This document shows positions 60,667-64,000 of a stretch of DNA of 64,000 bases, piece after piece; the stretch's first letter is position 1, and every line of letters starts with the position of its first letter. Source of the DNA: Gonium pectorale. Lineage: Eukaryota; Chlorophyta; Chlorophyceae; Chlamydomonadales; Volvocaceae. The notes below the pieces were generated by a model that did no database searches, was not told the DNA's origin, and saw nothing but the letters and a program-made list of their open reading frames with translations. Location: contig LSYV01000004.1 of assembly GCA_001584585.1 (NCBI GenBank), positions 2,260,322 through 2,324,321 on the forward strand, given 5' to 3'. The position numbers were made by a program, and so were the translations under genes.

Positions 60667-61346
60667 CAACCGCACGTTCGCACTTTGGGACGATCGACCG
60701 CAGGTGGACAATCTGGGCGGCAGAGTCATTTGTATGGGTCGCCAAGTCCCGTTGACAGCACGACGACCCAGTGGGCATAGCTAATGACCACAACCGTATA
60801 CTAGAAGAGGATTAAATTGACAGCCTAGATTAGCCTACTCGCGAGTACTTCCTCTTGGACGCATACTCAGGCACGACAGGCCTGCAGCATCCGGCCGTGA
60901 TGTGATGTTTGGAACGGATGGGCTATATAACCATACTGCGAGTATGTCTTTGCCGGTCAGGGAAACCGGGGAAATGGCTCGTGCCACAGATCACGACAGA
61001 CACTGGCCTGCACTGACACAAAACATGTGCGACCACATTCTTTACAGCGTTCTGTTTATTTGTACTCGTCCAACCCATAAAGAATGGACTCTGGTCATTG
61101 TAACTTATCTTCATCGCGCTGGTCCACGCGTCACTGCACACACACGTTCTTCCATGGTTTCATAAGCCACGCTCCTCCTGTCAAGTGGACGCGAATGTTG
61201 AAAGCCGCGTTGCCGCGTCCACAAAATGCATACGCACCACCCAGCCGTGCAGAACACCCGTTCCAATTTATTGCTCACAATATGGTCGCGTGAATCTCGG
61301 AGAGCACTCGGGACGCATGCAAACCCTCTCGCACCACTAAACAACG

Positions 61347-61442
61347 TAGTCCGCATTCTCAACTCGCAACACTTTGTCGCATCCACACGGCCGCGACATA
61401 GTCCGCATATTCATCTCGCAACACTTGCGGCCGTGTGGATGC
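61347..61442. repeat. Direct repeat plus perfect 16-nt inverted repeat
   Basis: A 28-nt direct repeat occurs at 61347-61374 and 61399-61426 (TAGTCCGCAT ... CTCGCAACACTT). GCATCCACACGGCCGC at 61379-61394 is exactly complementary, inverted, to 61427-61442, giving a 16-bp stem with a 32-nt loop. Confidence 0.85.
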
Positions 61443-61774
61443 ACGACAGAACTGCTCATAAGGGGAGCAACGTCAGCAAGGACGGCCAAGAACAACAGCC
61501 AACACGTGCCACGCTCATGCTCATAGTTGCCTCCACTACGGTAGGTACGTAACGACCAATGGGTCATTTCTTCCTTTGGGTTGAAGTTTTATCGCCACCA
61601 CGAATGCGGGCAGCTTCAGGCAGCGTCAAAGAAAGCGGCGCACTAAGTTTCGTCTCACAGACGTGAGGATGTGCACGGATGCAAGTAACGCTGAAGTACA
61701 TAGACGCGAAGTAATAAGCACGCGTCCTTCACGCCCCTTGGACGCGGAACTCGGAGAGCACGTACAATCGTGCC

Positions 61775-64000
61775 TTACATGGTCTCGTGGAAGGTGCGAG
61801 CAATCACCTCCAGCTGCTGCTCGCGCGTGAGGCGGGCGAAGTGGACAGCGTACCCCGAGACGCGGATGGTCAGGTTGGGGTACTTCTCGGGGTGCTGCGT
61901 GGGGAAAGCGCCAAGGACAACCGTAAGCTTCGCGTCACAGTTAGCCAAGAGCGCTGGACGCAATCGTTATGCCACGGCAACGTATGCTCACCCAACCTGC
62001 CATACAATCGTTTCCCGCCCAAGGTCCCCCCTCACCTCGACGGCGTCCATAAGCATGGCGCGATTAAGCACGTTGACGTTGATGTGGTGGCCTCCGTTGG
62101 CGAAGTAGCCGTCCAGGATCGAGCTCAGGTTGGACGCGCGCTCACCCTCGCCACCCTTGCCGAGCACCTACATAAATACAGGCACAGGTTCCAGACCATC
62201 TTGGAACTGCATGTTTGTCCGTGATACTGCTTCGCGATAATGCTTGCGAGGGGAATCTGTTAAGCAGCGCTGTGCGGAAAAGACCACATGTGACTATTCG
62301 ACAATGCAACTAATGCAAACAGGAGGACATTCACGCATCATGATACTGACCTGGGGAATGAGGGAGAACGTGTTCGAGATTCCGTCCAGGCAGCTCGTGT
62401 ACGGCAGCTTGGCGACCGAGTTCAGGGAGGCCAGCGCGCCGTGAGCGTCGCGGCCGTGCAGCGGGTTGGCGCCCGGCGCGAAGGGCTCGCCCTTCTTGCG
62501 ACCGTCGGGCGTGCTGCCCGTCTTCTTGCCGTACACGACGTTGGACGTGATGGTCAGCACCGACAGCGTCGGGATCGAGTTGCTGCAGGACAAGGGCAAG
62601 GATTCGTCCATTATAAGACACTGAAGAGGTGGGATACTGAAAAGGCGGCCTCGCGGATCGTTCCACGGTATGGTTTCGCATGAAACACAAACCCTTCTGC
62701 CGCTAATGCCGTGACCCCAACCTGGCGCCCTCGACTCACCGGTAGGTGTGCTGCTTCTGCAGCTTCTGGGAGAACGTGGACGCCACCCAGTCGGCGATGC
62801 CATCTGCGCGGTCGTCGTCGTTGCCGTACTTGGGGAAGCTGCCGTCAATGACGAAGTTCGTCATGATGCCGCGCTCGTCGTACACGGGCGTCACCTTGGC
62901 GTGCTTGATCGCCGACAGCGAGTCCGCCACCACAGACAGGCCCGAGATGCCGAACGCAAGCAGCCGGCGGACGTGCGTGTCGTGCAGAGCCATCTGCAGA
63001 CGCTCATAGTCGTACTTGTCGTGCATGTCTGCGGGACACACATAGCACGTCCAGACTGTCTCAAGCAACAGAGTAAACCAGTGTACATGGTATCAACGCT
63101 GGCGGCGTTCAAACACAGCGCGCCGGATCGGAGATTGCAAGACGCACAGCGTGGCCAAGTGCCAAACCAGCAATGTGAAGCCGAAGCCCGCTCACGGATC
63201 AACTTACAGTGGATGACGTTCATCGTGTTGGCGTAGAGGGAGGCCAGCCACTCCATGCCTGTGCGCAGGGCAGCGGGCGAACGCACACGTATCAGGAACC
63301 CGAACAGGACACGCATAACCTCAAGTCAAGTGCACGCCATCCTAGAGAAGGCGTCGCGATGCCCTCTGCGCACGCTCACCGTCCTCCAGCTTGGCCTTGA
63401 CCTCCTCATAGTCCAGCGGCGCGTCCTTGTTGCGCACGGGCGCGAACTTGGGGCCCACCTGGTCACCCGTCACCTCATCGCGGCCCTGTTTGTGGGGGCC
63501 CCGGGTATGCAACAGGGGGGAGTGTGAGTCACAACATTCACTCATGCGCTCACTCACTCACTCATCAGATGTAAAACCTCATTCAAGGCACATGCCTCAT
63601 CCATGGACAATCCGTCTACGGGTGCATGCTACCAGACCTTCGCCTACCAACGCAGGACGGGACGGCTGCCGATGCGCGCCGCGCCGCGCACCTGGTTGAG
63701 TACGTAGAGCAGCAGCTTGGGCAAGTTGGCCCGCGCCCCGAAGTACTGCATGTCCTTGCCCACGCGCATGGCCGACACGCAGCACGCGATTGAGTAGTCC
63801 GAACCGAACAGCCGGCTCATCAGGCTGTCGCTCTCGTACTGAATGGACGAGGTGTCCAGCGACACCTTGGAGCAGAAGTCCTTGAAGTGCTGGGGCAGGT
63901 TCTCGTTCCACAGAATGGTAAGGTTGGGCTCGGGCGCGGGGCCCAGGTTGTAGAGCGTGTTGAGCATGCGGAAGCTGGTCTTGGTGACCATGGGCTTGCC
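61775..64000 (-). CDS. PFL2: Pyruvate formate-lyase, copy 2 (5' part outside the window)
   Basis: Seven exons of the C-terminal half are visible (64000-63692 partial, 63485-63380, 63258-63208, 63028-62740, 62582-62351, 62167-62036, 61894-61775). The six complete exons have exactly the same lengths and phases as in copy 1. Conserved parts are the cysteine pair [12 protein letters not shown], the loop [20 protein letters not shown] and the glycyl-radical motif [12 protein letters not shown], so the enzyme should be active. It ends with HETM and TAA where copy 1 has HDTM and TGA. Its introns are shorter than those of copy 1 and lack the element insertions. The N-terminal half and transit peptide lie beyond 64000. 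The two genes converge on a common 3' region. Confidence 0.95.

Larger units (their letters stand above)
59363..61774. other. Intergenic region between the two convergent PFL genes
   Basis: 2.4 kb between the two stop codons. It holds both 3' UTRs, two copies of the dispersed element (59450-59545 and 60293-60666), a relative of the 39-nt repeat near 59828, and a perfect 16-nt inverted repeat near 61.4 kb. No gene is supported. Confidence 0.55.

Noticed and set aside
53311..64000. Treating PFL copy 2 as a pure assembly duplicate of copy 1
   Set aside because: The copies differ in introns, last-exon codons and stop codon, and only copy 1 carries element insertions. A real duplication or divergent haplotype is more likely than an exact artefact, though long reads are needed to exclude an allelic join.
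1..64000. CRISPR arrays, operons or riboswitches
   Set aside because: No regularly spaced repeat-spacer structure or prokaryotic gene organisation is present. The tandem repeats found are simple micro- and minisatellites.

Overview
The window is nuclear DNA of a eukaryote, most probably a green alga (Chlorophyta). It is GC-rich. The genes are cut by many short introns with GT-AG borders of the GTGAG/GTGCG type. There is a chloroplast transit/Tat-type lumen protein, and the pyruvate formate-lyases read like the chlorophycean enzyme. The species cannot be named from the sequence alone. Two runs of exactly 20 N (22610-22629 and 44918-44937) are scaffold gaps. All gene models were built by reading exons and matching splice phases by eye. 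For the genes at 9777, 23011, 24797, 29551, 34307 and 53804 every exon phase closes and the total length is divisible by three.

Layout. (1) 1.5-21.1 kb: two divergent surface-receptor-like genes share a 1.7 kb upstream region. The minus-strand gene encodes a secreted, C-terminally anchored protein with two PstS-like (phosphate-binding-protein) domains. The plus-strand gene encodes a 1634-residue protein with a signal peptide, a LIVBP/Venus-flytrap ligand-binding domain, a cysteine-rich GCC2/GCC3-EGF-like stalk, about nine membrane segments resembling protist TRP-like channels, and a 530-residue disordered tail. (2) 23.0-34.8 kb: a Tat-targeted thylakoid-lumen protein and a Q-rich multi-pass membrane protein lie head to head. 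A protein kinase-like gene follows that has lost both catalytic aspartates (a predicted pseudokinase), then a small twin-CX9C protein. (3) 36.3-52.0 kb: two same-strand paralogous extended-synaptotagmin/plant-SYT-type proteins (TM hairpin, SMP domain, C2 domains) are separated by a degraded LINE-type retrotransposon. (4) 53.1-64.0 kb: two pyruvate formate-lyase genes face each other tail to tail. The second runs off the window edge.

Functional picture. The PFL genes make formate and acetyl-CoA during dark or anoxic fermentation. The SYT-like proteins would tether ER to plasma membrane and move lipid. The receptor pair looks like a nutrient- or ligand-sensing locus built from bacterial-type solute-binding folds. 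I see no operon-type relation. The shared themes are divergent gene pairs with common upstream DNA and local duplication with gene conversion (PFL and SYT pairs). The most notable items are the divergent solute-binding receptor pair, the mosaic identity between the PFL copies, and the pseudokinase.
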